Shown: positions 47,626-57,255 of the stretch, piece by piece
Numbering within the stretch: position 1 is the first letter of the stretch
Layout of the letters: each line of letters begins with the position of its first letter
Assembly (NCBI RefSeq): GCF_010093305.1
Contig: NZ_PDWS01000024.1
Coordinates: 1-64,000 of the forward strand
Direction: 5' to 3'
Length of the DNA: 64,000 nucleotides
Source: Pseudoxanthomonas sacheonensis
Lineage (GTDB): Bacteria > Pseudomonadota > Gammaproteobacteria > Xanthomonadales > Xanthomonadaceae
Position numbers and translations under genes: made by a program
The notes under the pieces: model-generated
What the model saw: the letters and a program-made list of their open reading frames with translations, nothing else
Databases searched by the model: none
What the model was told of the DNA's origin: nothing

Positions 47626-47689
47626 GACGGTCGCAGCTCTTGAGATGGCGGCGCGGCAGGCTGGCTTTCCAGCCCAAGGAGCCATCGTC

Positions 47690-48007
47690 ATGCCCAAGCT
47701 CGTAGCCCGTCAGAACGTTGCGGTAACGCCCGACCCGCAACTCCGTCGCAGCCTGCGACTGGCATTGCTGTGCGGATTGGCCCTGGTGATCCTGTTGCCC
47801 ATGGCGCGCGGCTCCAGTGAGTGGCTGGGCTGGCTGCCGATGTGGCTGGTCGGCATGCCGGCCACGGCACTGTGGTCACTGCATCGTTTCCGCCTGCCAC
47901 TGGGCAAGGCGGCGACCGCCGGCCCCGCGCAGCGCCGGCGCCGTCCGGGCACGCAAGCGCGCCGCCGCGCGGTCCCCTCCAGCCAGCGTCTGTCCCGGGC
48001 AGCCTGA
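47690..48007 (+). CDS. small membrane protein, unknown function
   Basis: I do not recognise the family. The 105-residue product has two hydrophobic segments (LALLCGLALVILLPMA and LGWLPMWLVGMPATALWSL) and a strongly basic tail (RRRRPGTQARRRAVPSS), so it is probably an inner-membrane hairpin with both ends in the cytoplasm. AAGGAG stands eight bases ahead of ATG 47690, a convincing start. It precedes the prolyl oligopeptidase gene by 68 bases. Confidence 0.65.
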   Translation: MPKLVARQNVAVTPDPQLRRSLRLALLCGLALVILLPMARGSSEWLGWLPMWLVGMPATALWSLHRFRLPLGKAATAGPAQRRRRPGTQARRRAVPSSQRLSRAA

Positions 48008-48075
48008 CCTTCGGCAGGGGGGAGGGTTGACGGGCTGTGCTAGCGTGGAGAATTGACCGCGCTACCGGAGTACCC

Positions 48076-50208
48076 ATGCCCAAACTCGCCCATGCCTGCC
48101 AGACGATCGCCATCGCCGCGGGTCTTGCCGCTGCCGCAGGCAGCACTTTCGCCCAGGAGCCCGCTGCAGTGACCGACGACAAATACGCCTGGCTGGAAGA
48201 CGTCGAAGGGCAGAAGCCGCTGGAATGGGTCAGGGCGCAGAACGCCAAGTCCGAGGCCGAAATCGCCTCCACGCCCGAGTTCAAGCAGCTGGAGGACAAG
48301 ATCCTGACCATGCTCGATTCCGACGCCAAGATCCCGGGCGTGGAAAAGATCGGCGACTACTACTACAACTTCTGGAAAGACAAGAACCACGAGCGCGGCC
48401 TCTGGCGCCGGACCACGCTGGAGGAATACCGCAAGCCGCAGCCGCAGTGGGAAACGGTCATCGACCTGGATGCGCTGAACAAGGCCGAAGGCCTGCAGGA
48501 CAACAAGAAATGGGTCTGGCACGGCGCCGACTGCCGCAAGCCCGACTATGCACGCTGCCTGATCGCGCTGTCGCGCGGCGGCTCCGACGCCGATGTCACC
48601 CGCGAGTTCGACCTCACCACCAAGCAATGGGTCAAGGATGGCTTCTTTCGCCCCGAAGCCAAGGGCGCCCTTGGCTGGAAAGACGCCGATACCGTCTACG
48701 TCTTCACCGATTTCGGCCCCGGCAGCATGACTCCGTCCGGTTATCCGCGCATCGTCAAGGAGTGGAAGCGCGGCACGCCGCTCAGCGCCGCCACAGTGGT
48801 GTACGAAGGCACCAACGAAGACATGTACATCGCGGCCTATCGCGACAATACGCCCGGTTTCGAGCGCGATTTCGTCAGCCGCACCATCGCCTTCTACAAC
48901 GACGAACTGTACCTGCGCGGCAGCGACGGCAAGCTGGTCAAGATCGACGTCCCCAACTCCACCGGCAAAGGAGTGGTGCGTGATTGGCTGACCGTGGAGC
49001 TGCGCGAGCCCTGGGAAGTCGACGGCAAGACTTACAAGGCCGGCTCGCTGCTGGCGACCCGGTTCGACGATTTCATGGCCGGCAAGCGCAAGTTCGACGT
49101 GCTGTTCGAACCCACCGACTCCACGTCGCTGGCGGGCGCCACCTGGACCAAGAACCATGTGGTCCTGAACGTGCTGGACGACGTCAAGAACAAGCTGATC
49201 GTGCTCACGCCCTCGAGCGAGGGCTGGAAGAAGAGCGAATTCGCCGGCGCACCCGCGCTCGGCACCATCGGCATCAGCGCCGTGGACAGCGACGACAGCG
49301 ACGCGGTGTGGCTGACCGTCACCGATTACCTGACCCCCACCACGCTGATGATGGCCGAGGCCGGCGGCCCCGCTTCGGCGGTGGAAGCGCTCAAGAACAT
49401 GCCCGCTTTCTTCGATGCTTCGAAGGACGTGGTGGAGCAGCACTTCGCCACTTCCAAGGACGGCACCAAAGTGCCTTATTTCCTGGTGCGGCCCAAGGGC
49501 CTGAAGTACGACGGCAGCGCGCCCACCTTGCTGTACGGCTACGGCGGTTTCGAGATCTCGCTGACTCCGGGCTATTCCGGCGGCGTGGGCATGGGCTGGC
49601 TGGAAAAGGGCGGCGTGTACGCGGTCGCCAACATCCGCGGCGGCGGCGAATACGGCCCGCGCTGGCACCAGGCGGCGTTGAAGCAGAACCGGCACAAGGC
49701 CTATGAAGACTTCGCAGCGGTCGCGCAGGACATGATCGCGCGCAAGATCACCTCGCCCAAGCGCCTGGGCATCCAGGGCGGCAGCAACGGCGGCCTGCTG
49801 ACCGGCAACATGCTGACGCAGTATCCGGAGCTGTTCGGCGCCGTGGTGGTGCAGGTGCCGCTGCTGGATATGAAGCGCTACAACCACCTGCTGGCGGGCG
49901 CTTCGTGGATGGCCGAATACGGCAATCCGGACACCGCCGATTGGCAGTTCATCCAGAAATTCTCGCCGTACCACTTGTTCGACCCGGCCAAGACCTATCC
50001 GCCGACCATCTTCATGACTTCCACGCGCGACGACCGCGTGCATCCCGGCCATGCGCGCAAGATGATGGCCAAGATGCTGGACGCCGGCAAGGACGTGCGC
50101 TACTACGAGAACATCGAAGGCGGGCACGGCGGGGCGGCCAACAACAAGCAGTCGGCGCACATGAGCGCGCTGGCATACACCTTCCTGTGGCAGCAACTCA
50201 ACAAGTAA
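48076..50208 (+). CDS. secreted prolyl oligopeptidase family S9 peptidase
   Basis: A 710-residue S9 peptidase with a signal peptide (GSTFAQEP), an N-terminal propeller that limits substrates to short peptides, and a C-terminal alpha/beta hydrolase. DDKYAWLEDVEGQKPLEWVR is the opening of prolyl oligopeptidases. The catalytic serine is in GIQGGSNGGLLTGNM, aspartate in TSTRDDRVHP and histidine in EGGHGGAAN. It would cut small proline-containing peptides in the periplasm. GGAG stands ahead of ATG 48076. A palindromic island follows, then another S9 enzyme. Confidence 0.94.
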   Translation: MPKLAHACQTIAIAAGLAAAAGSTFAQEPAAVTDDKYAWLEDVEGQKPLEWVRAQNAKSEAEIASTPEFKQLEDKILTMLDSDAKIPGVEKIGDYYYNFWKDKNHERGLWRRTTLEEYRKPQPQWETVIDLDALNKAEGLQDNKKWVWHGADCRKPDYARCLIALSRGGSDADVTREFDLTTKQWVKDGFFRPEAKGALGWKDADTVYVFTDFGPGSMTPSGYPRIVKEWKRGTPLSAATVVYEGTNEDMYIAAYRDNTPGFERDFVSRTIAFYNDELYLRGSDGKLVKIDVPNSTGKGVVRDWLTVELREPWEVDGKTYKAGSLLATRFDDFMAGKRKFDVLFEPTDSTSLAGATWTKNHVVLNVLDDVKNKLIVLTPSSEGWKKSEFAGAPALGTIGISAVDSDDSDAVWLTVTDYLTPTTLMMAEAGGPASAVEALKNMPAFFDASKDVVEQHFATSKDGTKVPYFLVRPKGLKYDGSAPTLLYGYGGFEISLTPGYSGGVGMGWLEKGGVYAVANIRGGGEYGPRWHQAALKQNRHKAYEDFAAVAQDMIARKITSPKRLGIQGGSNGGLLTGNMLTQYPELFGAVVVQVPLLDMKRYNHLLAGASWMAEYGNPDTADWQFIQKFSPYHLFDPAKTYPPTIFMTSTRDDRVHPGHARKMMAKMLDAGKDVRYYENIEGGHGGAANNKQSAHMSALAYTFLWQQLNK

Positions 50209-50820
50209 GCTTGAAGCCGTCGTCCCCGCGAAGGCGGGGACCCAGCGACTTTTCTCCTTGGCAACGAAACAACCATGACGTCATCCCAGCGCAAGCTGGG
50301 ATCCATTTTGATCTTGCCGTTGCCGTTGCTGTTTTTTTGCTTTTTTGTTTTTGCCTCCTCCCTTGCGTAAAGCGCAGGGGAGGATTGAGGAGGGGTGCTC
50401 TTGATCTTGCTTTGGGATTTAACCTTGTTCCGAAGCAAAAGCCTTTCGCGCTAACGCGCGAGTCACTTTCTTTGCTTGTGCAAAGAAAGTGACCAAAGAA
50501 ACACACCCTACGGCGCGCCCGGCGATGAAGCCGCCGGGTTCGCAAGCAGGCCAGGAATTTTCGGAAGGCACATCCATGTGCCGTCCGAAAACGGCGCACA
50601 TCGTGTGCGCCGCCCCTTCGGGGTTTGTCCCGGCCTACTTGCCGCGCCTCACGGGGAGTTGGAAGAGCAAGATCCAAGGCCAAGGCCAAGGCCTAAGCCA
50701 CAGCAATGGCAATGGCAAAGCGGATGTTTTTGTAAGGCGCTTCCCCTGTCGCGAAACGATCCGCAATAGTCCAAGATAGTTTCTTACCATTGCGCAGTGC
50801 CCACCAAGGACACACTTGTA
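50209..50820. repeat. palindromic intergenic island between two S9 peptidase genes
   Basis: This 612-base gap contains no convincing gene but a row of hairpins: GTCCCCGC/GCGGGGAC (50222-50241), ATCCCAGC/GCTGGGAT (50283-50302), a perfect 14-bp GTCACTTTCTTTGC stem (50462-50493), a double stem around GGCACATCCATGTGCC (50557-50590) and GGCGCACA/TGTGCGCC (50593-50611). A CAAGGC-rich run at 50675-50695 repeats. The GCAAAGAAAGTGACCAAAGA stretch is a recurrent Xanthomonadaceae intergenic sequence in my memory. Weak ORFs here are repeat-derived. The next gene has no strong ribosome site in the last 30 bases. Confidence 0.75.
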
Positions 50821-52950
50821 ATGAAACCAACCTATTTCCTGCTTGCGGCCACCCTTCTGATGACCACTTTCCCCAGTTCCGCGCTTTCCCCGGTCGCCAC
50901 CGCGCCCGATGCCGCCAAGAAGCCGCATACAGTCAAGGCTCCTTTCGGCGCCACGCGCAACGACTACTACTACTGGCTGCGCGACGACGATCGCAGGAAT
51001 CCGGAGATGCTGGCCTATCTGAACGCGGAGAACGCCTACGCCGACGCGGTGCTGGCGCCGACCAGGCCGCTGCAGGAGAAGCTCTATAACGAGATCGTCG
51101 GACGCATCAAGCAGGACGACGCCAGCGTGCCGTACCGCGAGCGCGGCTACTGGTACTACACGCGCTTCGAGACCGGCAAGGACTACCCCATCCATGCGCG
51201 CCGCAAGGGCGACATGGAAGCGCCGGAAGAGATTTTGCTGGACGTCAACGCGATGGCCGAAGGCAAGGGCTACTTCAGCGTCGGCGATGCGCAAGTCAGC
51301 CAGGACAACAAACTGCTGGCCTGGGCCGACGATGCCGTGGGCCGTCGCCAGTACGTGATCCGTTTCAAGAACCTGGAAACGGGCGAACTTTACCCGGATG
51401 CGATCAGCGGCGTGTCCGCCAACGTGGTCTGGGCCGACGACAACAAGACCCTGTTCTACGTGGAAAACGATCCGGAAACCCTGCTCACGGTGCGGGTGAA
51501 GTCGCATGTGCTGGGCACGCCGGTGTCCGCCGACAAGCTGGTCTACGAAGAAAAGGACGACAGCTTCTACATGGGCATCGGCCGCAGCCGCGACGACAAA
51601 TTCATCTGCATCTCTGTCGAAAGCACGGTTTCCTCCGAACAACGCTGCGCGCCGGCCAGCGATCCGTCGCGGTTCACCGTGCTGGCGCCGCGCGAACGCG
51701 ATGTGGAGTACAGCGCCGACCACTTGGACGGACGCTGGGTGATCCGCACCAACTGGAAAGCGAAGAACTTCCGCATCATGACCGCGCCTTCCGGCTCCAC
51801 CTCGCGCGAGGAGTGGAAAGACTGGATCGCGCACAGCGATGAGGTCTACATCGAAGGATTCGAGCTGTTCGACGGTTTCACCGCCGTCAGCGAGCGATCC
51901 AACGGCCTGGAGCGCCTGCGCCTGCTGCGCGCCAACGGCAAGGAGGAATACGTCAAAGCCGACGAGCCGGCGTATTCGATGGGCCTGGACGTGAACTCCG
52001 AACACGACACTCCGTGGTTGCGCTACAGCTACACCTCGATGACCACGCCGGCCACGACCTACGAACTCAACGTGGACACCGGAGAACGCAAGCAGCTCAA
52101 GCAGCAACCGGTAATCGGCTACGACCCGGGCAAGTACGCCACAGAGCGGTTGTGGGCCACCGCCCGCGACGGCACCAAAGTGCCGGTATCGCTGGTCTAC
52201 AAAAAGGGCTTCCAGAAGAACGGCAAGGGCGCGCTGTTCCAGTACGCCTACGGCAGCTACGGTTCCTCGACCGATCCGGGTTTCAATTCGACCATCGTCA
52301 GTCTGCTGGACCGCGGCGTGGTGTACGCCATCGCCCACATCCGCGGCGGCCAGGAAATGGGCCGCGACTGGTACGACAACGGCAAGCTGCTGCACAAGAA
52401 GAACACCTTCACCGATTTCATCGACGTTACCGACGCGCTGGTCAAGCAGGGCTACGCAGCGCCGGACCGCGTCGCCGCGTCCGGCGGCAGCGCCGGCGGC
52501 CTGCTGATGGGCGCGATCGCCAACATGGCCCCGGAGAAATACCGGGTGATCGTGTCGCAGGTGCCGTTCGTGGATGTGGTCACCACCATGCTGGATCCGA
52601 CCATTCCGCTGACCACCAACGAGTACGACGAGTGGGGCAATCCGGAGAAGAAGGAGTTCTACGACTACATCCTCACCTATTCGCCTTACGACAACATAAG
52701 CAAGCAGGCGTATCCGGCGATCTTCGTGGGCACCGGGCTGTGGGATTCGCAGGTGCAGTACTGGGAACCGGCCAAATACGTGGCCAAACTGCGCGACGAA
52801 AACACCGGCACGCTGCCGCTCTTGTTCCGCGTCAACATGGAAGCGGGACACGGCGGCAAGTCCGGCCGTTTCCGCCGCTACCGCGAGGCAGCGGAGTATT
52901 ACGCCTTCGTGCTGGACCAGCTGGGCGTAGCCGAACCGGCGACGAATTAA
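50821..52950 (+). CDS. ptrB: secreted oligopeptidase B (S9A)
   Basis: The 709-residue product is an oligopeptidase B, which cuts after arginine and lysine in short peptides. A signal peptide ends near PSSALS, unlike cytoplasmic PtrB of E. coli. HTVKAPFGATRNDYYYWLRD opens the mature chain. The catalytic serine lies in AASGGSAGGLLMGAI, the aspartate in GTGLWDSQVQYWEP and the histidine in MEAGHGGKSGR. The YDEWGNPE segment is typical. ATG 50821 is used; GTG 50797 is the alternative. It is a distant paralogue of the gene before the palindromic island. The extra peptidase activity fits a protein-degrading lifestyle. Confidence 0.94.
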   Translation: MKPTYFLLAATLLMTTFPSSALSPVATAPDAAKKPHTVKAPFGATRNDYYYWLRDDDRRNPEMLAYLNAENAYADAVLAPTRPLQEKLYNEIVGRIKQDDASVPYRERGYWYYTRFETGKDYPIHARRKGDMEAPEEILLDVNAMAEGKGYFSVGDAQVSQDNKLLAWADDAVGRRQYVIRFKNLETGELYPDAISGVSANVVWADDNKTLFYVENDPETLLTVRVKSHVLGTPVSADKLVYEEKDDSFYMGIGRSRDDKFICISVESTVSSEQRCAPASDPSRFTVLAPRERDVEYSADHLDGRWVIRTNWKAKNFRIMTAPSGSTSREEWKDWIAHSDEVYIEGFELFDGFTAVSERSNGLERLRLLRANGKEEYVKADEPAYSMGLDVNSEHDTPWLRYSYTSMTTPATTYELNVDTGERKQLKQQPVIGYDPGKYATERLWATARDGTKVPVSLVYKKGFQKNGKGALFQYAYGSYGSSTDPGFNSTIVSLLDRGVVYAIAHIRGGQEMGRDWYDNGKLLHKKNTFTDFIDVTDALVKQGYAAPDRVAASGGSAGGLLMGAIANMAPEKYRVIVSQVPFVDVVTTMLDPTIPLTTNEYDEWGNPEKKEFYDYILTYSPYDNISKQAYPAIFVGTGLWDSQVQYWEPAKYVAKLRDENTGTLPLLFRVNMEAGHGGKSGRFRRYREAAEYYAFVLDQLGVAEPATN

Positions 52951-52961
52951 CCGGCCGCGCT

Positions 52962-53033
52962 TGTAGGAGCGGGCCCTGCCCGCGACGAGGCTCTACTGGG
53001 GAAGCTCAGTCGCGGGCAGGGCCCGCTCCTACA
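52962..53033. repeat. REP doublet family 1, copy 1
   Basis: TGTAGGAGCGGGCCCTGCCC opens a 25-bp arm whose exact reverse complement ends at 53033. It lies between oligopeptidase B and the DUF454 gene. Three more copies occur at 55438, 56429 and 58636. Confidence 0.9.
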
Positions 53034-53063
53034 CGCCGGTACGCGTGGGCCTATGATGTTGCC

Positions 53064-53456
53064 ATGACCGAACGTTCGCGTTTCCGATGGGCCTGGTGGC
53101 TGCTGGCCTACGCCAGTCTGGGCACCGGCATCGTCGGTATTTTCGTTCCGGGCCTGCCGACTACGGTATTCATCCTGGTGGCCGCGTACGCGGCCTCGCG
53201 CGGGTCCGACCGCCTGCATCTCTACCTGCAGCAGCACGCCCGCTTCGGCCCGATGATTCGCCACTGGCAGGCGCATGGCGCGGTGTCGCGCCGGGCCAAA
53301 TGGGCGGCCACGCTGACCATGCTGGCCTGCGCGGGCGTATTGCTGGCGATCATGGCCGGCGTAGGCTCGCATCGCTGGTGGATGGCGGCCCTGCCCATCG
53401 CCTGCATGGCGGCCGTTTCGCTCTGGTTGTGGCTGAGGCCGGAACCGCCGGCCTAG
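53064..53456 (+). CDS. DUF454 (YbaN-like) inner membrane protein
   Basis: A 130-residue membrane protein. It shows the DUF454 marks: a first helix pair around LLAYASLGTGIVGIFVPGLP, the loop FVPGLPTTVFILVAAYAASR, and HWQAHGAVSRRAKW before two further helices. The family is widespread with no agreed role. It is a single gene between two repeats, ATG 53064, with no clear ribosome site. Confidence 0.9.
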   Translation: MTERSRFRWAWWLLAYASLGTGIVGIFVPGLPTTVFILVAAYAASRGSDRLHLYLQQHARFGPMIRHWQAHGAVSRRAKWAATLTMLACAGVLLAIMAGVGSHRWWMAALPIACMAAVSLWLWLRPEPPA

Positions 53457-53498
53457 GCCTTCCTCCTTGATTTCGTTCATGACGGGTCCGTAGAGGAT

Positions 53499-53605
53499 CC
53501 CGTTCGTGGTGAGCCTGTCGAACCACGCTTTTCGCATGGGAAGGCAGCTGTCGATATCTGAAATGTATCGCCAAGAGCGTGGTTCGACAGGCTCACCACG
53601 AACGG
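53499..53605. repeat. REP doublet family 2, copy 2
   Basis: Arms at 53500-53530 and 53575-53605 are reverse complements, opening CCGTTCGTGGTGAGCCTGTC. Relative to the copy at 34695 it is inverted, and even the inner flanks match (CGCCAAGAGCGTGG here, its complement there). It lies ahead of the lptM-dapF run. Confidence 0.88.
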
Positions 53606-53686
53606 TTCAAAGGAATCCCGGTGTGCGCATGTAAAACGGCGCTTTTCGGCCATGCCCGTTCATGCTCATCTGGCTATACTCCGGCC

Positions 53687-53914
53687 ATGAACAAACCCAT
53701 CCTCATCGCCCTTTCCCTGTCCGTATCCGCCCTCCTCGCTGGCTGCGGCGCCAAGGGCCCGCTGATCCTGCCGGAGAAGGCGGCGCCGATCGAAGCGCCC
53801 GCGGAAACCGCTCCGGAAGCGCCCGTGCCCACCGACGGGACGTCCACGACTCCTGCCGACCAGCAAGCCGAAGAAGCGGTCGACGATCCCGCGCCGCCGG
53901 CCGAGAATGACTGA
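53687..53914 (+). CDS. lptM: LptM-like small lipoprotein
   Basis: A 75-residue lipoprotein with signal [20 protein letters not shown]. The GCGAKGPL motif after the lipid cysteine and the position right ahead of dapF are the same as LptM (YifL) of E. coli, which binds the LptD/LptE complex and helps it mature. The rest is a proline- and acid-rich tail. Its stop overlaps the dapF start by eight bases. The label rests on motif and gene order. Confidence 0.85.
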   Translation: MNKPILIALSLSVSALLAGCGAKGPLILPEKAAPIEAPAETAPEAPVPTDGTSTTPADQQAEEAVDDPAPPAEND

Positions 53915-54764
53915 CAGGGCTTCCCCGGGCGTGCCAGCGTTGCGTTTCTCCAAGATGCACGGCGCCGGCAACGATTTCGTCGTCATCGATCTGCGCGACG
54001 GTACGCCGCCACCGGATGCGGCACTCGCTTCGCGGCTGGCCGACCGCCATTTCGGCGTCGGTTGCGACCAGATCCTGACCATCGAACATCCGCGCAGCGC
54101 CGGGGCGGTGGCGTCCTATCGCATCTGGAATTCCGACGGTTCGCCTTCTCAACAATGCGGCAACGGCGCGCGTTGCGTGGCGGCCTGGCTGGTGCGCGAT
54201 GGCGTGGCCCGGGGAAACCGTTTCCGTGTCGATAGCCCATTGGCCACGCATGAGGTGGAGCGGCTGGAAGGCGATCGCTACTCCATCGCCATGGGCGTGC
54301 CGCAGTTCGAGCCGAAGGCGATTCCGCTGGCAGGATTTCCCAAGGCGGACAGCTATCGCCAGGACCTCGATGGCGAGGTCGTGGAATTCGGTGCGGTGTC
54401 CATGGGAAATCCGCATGCAGTCATCGAAGTGGCCGACGTCGATCTTTCCCCGGTACTGGTGCAGGGACCGGCACTGCAGAACAGCGGGGCATTTCCGGAA
54501 TCGGCCAATATCGGTTTCGCCCAGGTCGTTTCGCGGCAGCGGTTGCGTCTGCGCGTGTACGAGCGCGGGGTGGGCGAGACGCTGGCCTGCGGCAGCGGCG
54601 CCTGCGCGGCGGCGGCCGTGTTGATGCGGCGCGGGCGCATAGACCGCAGCGTGGACATCACCCTGCCGGGCGGCGACCTGCATATCGACTGGCCCGATGA
54701 CGCCGCCGAGGTCATCATGTCCGGACCGGCGGCATTCGTATTCGAAGGGGAATGGAAGCAATGA
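53907..54764 (+). CDS. dapF: diaminopimelate epimerase
   Basis: This 285-residue enzyme interconverts L,L- and meso-diaminopimelate for lysine and peptidoglycan synthesis in the cytoplasm. [15 protein letters not shown] is the N-terminal signature, and the two catalytic cysteines are in QQCGNGARC and [13 protein letters not shown]. The first few residues (MTDRASPGV) extend beyond the usual start but the overlap with lptM makes ATG 53907 plausible. Its stop overlaps the DUF484 gene (ATGA). The dapF-DUF484-xerC order is conserved in many gammaproteobacteria. Confidence 0.97.
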   Translation: MTDRASPGVPALRFSKMHGAGNDFVVIDLRDGTPPPDAALASRLADRHFGVGCDQILTIEHPRSAGAVASYRIWNSDGSPSQQCGNGARCVAAWLVRDGVARGNRFRVDSPLATHEVERLEGDRYSIAMGVPQFEPKAIPLAGFPKADSYRQDLDGEVVEFGAVSMGNPHAVIEVADVDLSPVLVQGPALQNSGAFPESANIGFAQVVSRQRLRLRVYERGVGETLACGSGACAAAAVLMRRGRIDRSVDITLPGGDLHIDWPDDAAEVIMSGPAAFVFEGEWKQ

Positions 54765-55435
54765 CCGAAGCACAAGAAAAACTGGGCGCCCACGAGATCG
54801 CGGCCTGGCTGCGCCGGCACCCGACCTTCCTCAAGCAGTTCCCCGATCTGGCCTTGACTCTGATCGTGCCGCGCGAGGAAGGCCCCACTGCTTCGCTGGC
54901 CAGCTACCAGCTGGAAGTGCTGCGCGACAAGAACCGCGAACTGTCCAAGCGCCTCAACGACCTGTTCGCCAACGCGCAGGAGAACGAGCGCCTGGCGGTG
55001 CGTACCCACCAGCTGACCCTTTCGCTGTTGAAGCAGAACACCGCGCAGGACACCTTGCGTGCCATGGCCGCTTCGCTGGCCGAGGATTTCAACGGCGACC
55101 TGGTGCGCATCGTGCTGTTCGAGCCGCTCGCCGGGCTGGACGACGCCGAGTGGCTGCAGGTGGTGGCGGAAAACAGCACGCACTTGAACTCGTTCCGCGA
55201 CTGCCTGAAGGATGGCGAGCCGCTTTGCGGGCGCCTGCAGCCGGAAAAGAACGCCGTGCTGTACGGCGCGCGCGCCGAGGAAGTGCAGTCGTCCGCACTG
55301 CTGCCGTTGCCCGGCCTGGGCCTGGTGGCGGTGGGCAGCCGCGACGGCAACCGCTTCTATCCGGGCATGGGCACGTTGTTCCTGCGCATGATGGGCGAGG
55401 CGCTGGCGGTGGCGATGAAGCGGTTTCATGCCTGA
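54761..55435 (+). CDS. DUF484 family protein
   Basis: The 224-residue product has an N-terminal [20 protein letters not shown] segment typical of DUF484, a coiled-coil stretch (residues 45-85, [20 protein letters not shown]) and a GAF-like C-terminal domain. Its role is not established, but it nearly always sits between dapF and xerC. ATG 54761 overlaps the dapF stop; an ATG nine bases upstream is the alternative. xerC follows after a REP doublet. Confidence 0.92.
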   Translation: MTEAQEKLGAHEIAAWLRRHPTFLKQFPDLALTLIVPREEGPTASLASYQLEVLRDKNRELSKRLNDLFANAQENERLAVRTHQLTLSLLKQNTAQDTLRAMAASLAEDFNGDLVRIVLFEPLAGLDDAEWLQVVAENSTHLNSFRDCLKDGEPLCGRLQPEKNAVLYGARAEEVQSSALLPLPGLGLVAVGSRDGNRFYPGMGTLFLRMMGEALAVAMKRFHA

Positions 55436-55437
55436 CC

Positions 55438-55509
55438 TGTAGGAGCGGGCCATGCCCGCGACGGAGCTGTACCGGTAACGCCCGGTCGCGGGCATGGCCC
55501 GCTCCTACA
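55438..55509. repeat. REP doublet family 1, copy 2
   Basis: The arms (TGTAGGAGCGGGCCATGCCC and its complement) match copy 1 except for CAT in place of CCT, changed in both arms so that pairing is kept. It separates DUF484 from xerC. The compensated change shows the fold, not only the sequence, is maintained. Confidence 0.9.
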
Positions 55510-55547
55510 AGACTCCCGTATTTTTTGAGGTCCTGGAGTGGGGAAAT

Positions 55548-56420
55548 ATGATCGAAGACTTCCTCTCCCACCTCCAGGTCGAACGTCGTATGTCGGCGCA
55601 CACGCTCGATGCCTATCGGCGCGATCTGTCTGCGCTGAGCGAATGGGCGACGGGGCAGGGCAAGGACAATCTGCTCGAACTCGACAGCGAGCAACTGCGC
55701 GCCTTCGTAGCCGCCGAACACCGCCGCGGCCTTTCACCCAAAAGCCTGCAACGCCGGCTCTCCGCCTGCCGCAGCTATTTCAACTGGCTGCTCCGGCACG
55801 GCCGCATCGCCGCCAGCCCGGCCGCCGCATTGCGCGCGCCCAAAGCGCCGCGCAAGTTGCCGCAGGTGCTGGATGCCGATGAGGCCTCGCGCCTGGTGGA
55901 AGTGCCTACCGACGTGCCGCTGGGGTTCCGCGACCGCGCCTTGCTGGAGCTGTTCTATTCCTCCGGCCTGCGCTTGAGCGAACTGTGCGGCCTGCACTGG
56001 AACGATCTGGATCTGGCGAGCGGATTCGTCACCGTGCTGGGCAAGGGCAGCAAACAGCGCAAGGTGCCGGTCGGTTCGCACGCGCGCAAGGCGCTGCAGG
56101 CGTGGCGCGACGAACAGAAGCCCACGGGCGACGCGCCCGTATTCCCGGGACGCAACGGCGGCCCGATCTCGCAGCGCGCCGTGCAGATCCGCATGAAGCT
56201 GTTGGCGCAGAAGCAGGGCATGTTCAAGAACGTGCACCCGCACATGCTGCGGCACAGTTTCGCCAGCCATATCCTGGAGTCCTCCGGCGACCTGCGCGGG
56301 GTGCAGGAACTGCTGGGACATGCCGACATCGCCACCACCCAGATCTATACGCACCTGGATTTCCAGCACTTGGCCAAGGTCTACGACGCCTCACACCCGC
56401 GCGCCAAGCGCAAGACCTGA
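55548..56420 (+). CDS. xerC: tyrosine recombinase XerC
   Basis: A 290-residue tyrosine recombinase that with XerD resolves chromosome dimers at dif. Residues 1-85 are the SAM-like core-binding domain ([20 protein letters not shown]). Catalytic residues are visible: Arg in [11 protein letters not shown], Lys in [12 protein letters not shown], His-X-X-Arg in [11 protein letters not shown], His in [11 protein letters not shown] and Tyr in [11 protein letters not shown] 55548 is preceded by GGGGAAAT. The place after dapF and DUF484 supports XerC over XerD. Confidence 0.96.
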   Translation: MIEDFLSHLQVERRMSAHTLDAYRRDLSALSEWATGQGKDNLLELDSEQLRAFVAAEHRRGLSPKSLQRRLSACRSYFNWLLRHGRIAASPAAALRAPKAPRKLPQVLDADEASRLVEVPTDVPLGFRDRALLELFYSSGLRLSELCGLHWNDLDLASGFVTVLGKGSKQRKVPVGSHARKALQAWRDEQKPTGDAPVFPGRNGGPISQRAVQIRMKLLAQKQGMFKNVHPHMLRHSFASHILESSGDLRGVQELLGHADIATTQIYTHLDFQHLAKVYDASHPRAKRKT

Positions 56421-56428
56421 TCTCTTCC

Positions 56429-56504
56429 TGTAGGAGCGGGCCCTGCCCGCGACGCTCTCTTCGCGTGTTGGGGGAAAGCGTCGCGGGCAGGGCCCGCTCC
56501 TACA
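56429..56504. repeat. REP doublet family 1, copy 3
   Basis: TGTAGGAGCGGGCCCTGCCC starts a 28-bp arm with the exact reverse complement ending at 56504. It lies just after xerC and 78 bases ahead of hslV. Confidence 0.9.
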
Positions 56505-56581
56505 GAGGGACTATCTGCCATTGGTCATGCTTGAACCCGTCCTGGCCGTCCCCACCTCCTAGTTACCACTCCGGAGGCCGC

Positions 56582-57133
56582 ATGGACCCCAGCCAGAACC
56601 CCAATGTTTTTCACGCCACCACCATCCTGTCGGTGCGGCGCAACGGTCGTGTCGCCGTGGCCGGCGACGGCCAAGTCACGCTTGGCAATACGGTGATGAA
56701 AGGCAACGCCCGCAAGGTGCGCAGGCTGGGCCGCGACGGCCAGGTGCTGGCCGGTTTCGCCGGCGCGGCGGCCGATGCGTTCACCCTGTTCGAACTGTTC
56801 GAAGCCAAGCTCGAAAAACACGGCCAGCTGCAGCGCGCCGCGGTAGAGCTGGCCAAGGACTGGCGCACCGAGCGCCGCCTGGGCAAGCTCGAGGCGCTGC
56901 TGGCCGTGGCCGACAAAGACACCTCGCTGATCATCAGCGGCACCGGCGATGTGATCGAACCGGAAGACGGCATCATCGCCATCGGCTCCGGCGGCTCCTA
57001 CGCCTTGTCGGCGGCGCGAGCGTTGATGGCGCATACCGAGATGGACGCCAAATCCATCGCGGTCGAATCGCTCAACATCGCCGGCGATATCTGCATCTAC
57101 ACCAACCGCAACGTGGTGGTAGAGGAATTGTGA
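56582..57133 (+). CDS. hslV: ATP-dependent protease subunit HslV
   Basis: The 183-residue product is the proteolytic, proteasome-like subunit of HslUV. The chain has a short propeptide ([12 protein letters not shown]); removal exposes the N-terminal Thr of [20 protein letters not shown], the nucleophile. [20 protein letters not shown] and [18 protein letters not shown] are conserved. The longer propeptide than in E. coli (one Met) is common in Xanthomonadaceae. CCGGAGG precedes ATG 56582. hslU follows across a hairpin repeat. Confidence 0.97.
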   Translation: MDPSQNPNVFHATTILSVRRNGRVAVAGDGQVTLGNTVMKGNARKVRRLGRDGQVLAGFAGAAADAFTLFELFEAKLEKHGQLQRAAVELAKDWRTERRLGKLEALLAVADKDTSLIISGTGDVIEPEDGIIAIGSGGSYALSAARALMAHTEMDAKSIAVESLNIAGDICIYTNRNVVVEEL

Positions 57134-57139
57134 TCAGAA

Positions 57140-57241
57140 CCCCTCTCCTGCTTGCGGGAGAGGGGCAGGGGTGAGGGTCGGCTCTTCGCGAAAGCGCCCT
57201 CATCCGCCCTTTGGGCACCTTCTCCCGCAAGCGGGAGAAGG
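57140..57241. repeat. composite intergenic hairpin repeat (copy 2)
   Basis: Two hairpins, CCCCTCTCC/GGAGAGGGG (57140-57165) and CCTTCTCCCGC/GCGGGAGAAGG (57218-57241), fill the gap between hslV and hslU and stop 14 bases before the hslU ATG. Their arms match those at 10107-10334. Inside a two-gene operon they could tune the HslV:HslU ratio. Confidence 0.75.
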
Positions 57242-57255
57242 GCTCTCCAAACAAA

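Noticed and set aside
50198-50779. Several ORFs of 60-195 codons in the palindromic island
   Set aside because: They read through the hairpin repeats and have no ribosome sites; similar frames arise wherever these repeats occur.
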